NCBI GenBank assembly: GCA_031472005.1 | Contig: PZJY01000005.1 | Coordinates: 2,170,001-2,234,000, forward strand | DNA from: Tetracladium setigerum | Taxonomy: Eukaryota > Ascomycota > Leotiomycetes > Helotiales | DNA: 64,000 nt | Reading direction: 5' to 3' | In this document: in pieces, positions 61,668-64,000 of the stretch | Layout of the letters: the number at the start of each line of letters is the position of its first letter | Position numbering within the stretch: position 1 is the first letter of the stretch | Made by a program: the position numbers and the translations under genes | Notes under the pieces: model-generated | What the model was told of the DNA's origin: nothing | What the model saw: only the letters and a program-made list of their open reading frames with translations | Database searches by the model: none

Positions 61668-63442
61668 ATGACCTCACTTGAGCCTCAATCTCCTAAGGTG
61701 AAGGACGACACATTCGAGTCTCCTCCAGAAACAGCAGTAAACACTACGAATCCCTCACCATCACCATCAGTCCGCGGCTTAACATCGGAATCGGATCTCG
61801 AAGCAGGAGATGCAGAGAAGACAATAGAGACAAGCGAGGAAACGCAACAACAACATGACCCGCTCTCATGTATCGACCCATTAACGCACGTTGTAGGCTG
61901 GTATGGGCCAGATGATCCAGAAAACCCAATGAACTTTTCACAGGCGAAGAAGTGGTGGATCACTATCATTCTTGCTTTGGTTACATTCTGTGTCTCTTTC
62001 GCTAGTAGTGTGTTCTCGACAGCCACTGTCGTCACATCAGCACAGTTCCATGTCAGCACTGAGGTTATGATCTTGGGAGTGTCCCTCTATGTCTTAGGTT
62101 TCGCATTTGGTATGTCGCTCCCCATGTTTTCATAATTATAATGACTAACACAGTCAGGACCACTTGTTTGGGCTCCTCTCTCCGAGGTCTATGGACGCAC
62201 ACGACCTCTCTTCTTTGGATTCGCCGTCTTCGTTATCTTCCAGATCCCACTCGCAGTTGCTCAAAACCTTGAGACAATCATGCTCTCTCGCTTCCTTGCC
62301 GGTTGCTTTGGCGCAGCTCCCATCGCCATTGTCGGAGGAACCTACGTCGACTTCTGGGATGCGCAAGGCAGAGGTGCTGCCACTGCCGGCTTTGCTGGTG
62401 CCACGTTCCTTGGTCCTATCGCTGGCCCAATCGTTGGTTCTTACATCACTGCTTCACATCTCGGTTGGAGATGGACTGGATGGATCACCATGATCATTTC
62501 GGCTGCCGTTGGTATCGTTGGTCTGTTCACCGTTCCAGAAACCTTCGCGCCGGTGCTGCTACAGAGAAGGGCAGAGAAGCTCAAGCATCAAACTAAGAAC
62601 TGGGCCGTCCATTCAGCACTCGATGAGACTCCTGCCGACATCAAGGCCTTGATGCAGAAGTACTTTAGCAAACCCTTCGTCATGCTATTCCAAGAGCCAA
62701 TTGTAAGTTCAACCTTTCCCCCAGTTTCAATTTCTCGAAAAAATCAAACTCGAGAAAAAAAAAAGGAAACATCAACACCACATACAAACCAAGACATACT
62801 AACATATCCTAGCTCCTCGCTCTCACGATCTACTCTTCCCTCGTATATTCGATCCTTTACCTCATCTTCTTTGCCTATCCCTTCTCGTTCGCACTCGTTA
62901 GAGGCTGGAAAGTCACCACCGCCTCCCTAACCTTCCTCTCCATCGGTCTCGGCATCTTCCTCTGCTGCATCTACATCGCCATAGACACACGCATCCGCTT
63001 CAACCCACTCCTCGCCCGCTCCGGCAAATTCGTCCTCCCAGAAGCACGCCTCCCACCCATGATGATCGGTTCCATCCTCCTCCCCGTTGGCCTCTTCTGG
63101 TTCGCATGGACATCCTCGCCATCGATCCACCCCGCGCCTCAGATCATCTCCGGCGTCTTCACCGGCATGGGAATCTTCCTTGTTTTCCTCCCCGCTCAGA
63201 TCTATATCATTGATGTCTACCTCATGAATGCGAATAGTGCATTGGCTGCGACGGCTTTCGCGAGAGCTTTGATGGCCGCTGGGTTCCCGTTGTTTGCTAC
63301 TTACATGTATAAGGATCTTGGGGTGGATTGGGCGACTAGTTTGTTGGGGTTCTTGTGTGTGGCTATGATTCCTTTCCCTTTCCTTTTCTGGAAGTATGGA
63401 GAGAAGATTAGAGCCAAGGGGAAGTTTGCTGTGGTGTTGTAA
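61668..63442 (+). CDS. MFS DHA1 multidrug/polyamine exporter
   Basis: Exons 61668-62109, 62158-62702 and 62813-63442 give 538 aa. ATG 61668 (MTSLEPQSPK) is chosen; the longer reading starts from a TTG. The soluble N-tail (about 100 residues) ends with GWYGPDDPENPMNFSQAKKWW, the motif that precedes TM1 in fungal DHA1 multidrug and polyamine exporters. Motif A-like loop: PLVWAPLSEVYGRTRPLF. Motif C-like: GATFLGPIAGPIVGSY. Twelve TM helices in total. Expected function: proton-coupled efflux of toxic organic compounds or polyamines across the plasma membrane. No frame problem. Confidence 0.92.
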
Positions 63443-64000
63443 TCTGGCTGTTTTTTTTCTTTTGTTTAGAATGTGTGTGTGGGTGGGGTAATTGATTCAG
63501 AGCAAGCGATATTGATGATGCTGTTGCGTGGAGTTGGAAAGAAGATCATAGACTATAATATGGATAGATGATAGACCATAGATGGGAGCGTTAGACTGGG
63601 CTCTTTAGATGGGTAGATACCCTTGCATAGATAGATAGACAGACAGACCGAAAGGCGTTGGAGGTGCTGGGATTTGTTTTGATACCATACCACTCAGGAA
63701 AAGAAAGGACGAGGAGAAAGAATTCATTGTTATTAATTCAAACAATCATAATTACATACCTACCTTACTCAAGAATCTCAAAATTGCCACAACTTGCTTG
63801 CTCAGTATTCACACTTTTCTTCTTCCACTGGACCACTTCCACCTCCACTTCCTTTGGTACAACAATTTGAGGCTTGCTTGCTTGCTTTTAACTCCCGAGT
63901 GTGTTGTGTCTCCTCAGCAAAAAACAACCAAATGGTCAAGTTAAGCCCAGGAAGGTATGCTAGATGCGTAATTGCGACAGTTGGAAAAAAGTGATTTTGA
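63443..64000. other. 3' flank of the DHA1 gene
   Basis: 3' UTR and unassigned DNA. A short ATAG/ACAG repeat lies at 63627-63648. Nothing else is seen before the window end. Confidence 0.45.

Noticed and set aside
1..64000. Secondary-metabolite cluster around the reductase, SDR, UGT and transporters
   Set aside because: No polyketide synthase, NRPS, terpene cyclase or P450 is present, and these genes are scattered among housekeeping genes.
1..64000. RIP (repeat-induced C-to-T mutation) as the cause of gene breaks
   Set aside because: The breaks are single-base losses in C runs, not C-to-T changes, and the genes are single copy here.
1..64000. CRISPR array or bacterial-type operon
   Set aside because: Intron-bearing eukaryotic genes throughout; no spaced direct repeats.

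Overview
The window is nuclear DNA of a filamentous ascomycete (Pezizomycotina). Genes carry short 45-130 nt introns with GT..AG ends and CTAAC-like branch sites. The gene set includes division III chitin synthases with myosin-like heads, a HET-domain protein, a fungal CorA-like protein, and several major facilitator (MFS) and SDR/MDR genes. A helotialean (Leotiomycetes) origin would fit, but that is only an impression. I find 23 protein genes that I can reconstruct exon by exon, one tRNA-Trp and one orphan ORF. I see no CRISPR array, rRNA, intact transposon or secondary-metabolite core enzyme.

Layout. 0-8 kb: aldo-keto reductase, tRNA-Trp, an acidic nuclear-type protein of unknown function, a small mitochondrial-type protein divergent from ALG3 (ER N-glycan mannosyltransferase), and an EIF1AD-like RNA-binding protein convergent with ALG3. 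8-16 kb: an MFS permease, a CLC anion transporter with an overlapping upstream ORF, and a secreted lactonase-like beta-propeller. 16-26 kb: a 2.3 kb gene-poor gap, then a UGT-type glycosyltransferase, an extended SDR, an orphan ORF, a microsomal-type epoxide hydrolase and a zinc polyol dehydrogenase. 26-35 kb: a CorA-like two-TM coiled-coil protein, a DHA1 drug exporter, an ER syntaxin (Ufe1/STX18 type) and cytosolic aspartate aminotransferase. 35-49 kb: class VII and class V chitin synthases head to head around a 2.15 kb shared promoter. 50-54 kb: a membrane-anchored HET protein. 55-64 kb: a Dal5/TNA1-type permease, a 4.85 kb gene-free stretch and a second DHA1 exporter.

The most striking signal is systematic. 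Six genes (the mitochondrial-type gene, ALG3, epoxide hydrolase, aspartate aminotransferase, class VII chitin synthase, HET) have open frames that break at ten places. Each break is explained by one missing C, on the coding strand, in or next to a run of C. Adding one C at each site restores family-conserved sequence and total lengths divisible by three. Many equally long C runs elsewhere are in frame. Consensus error is the simplest explanation, because several of these genes are normally indispensable. The consistent sense-strand polarity nevertheless deserves a check against reads. I annotate these genes as CDS with frame breaks, not as pseudogenes.

How the genes relate: chitin synthases V and VII are the one clear functional pair (polarised wall synthesis with myosin-like heads). 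ALG3 and the ER syntaxin serve the secretory route. The remaining genes look like independent metabolic or transport genes, not a cluster.
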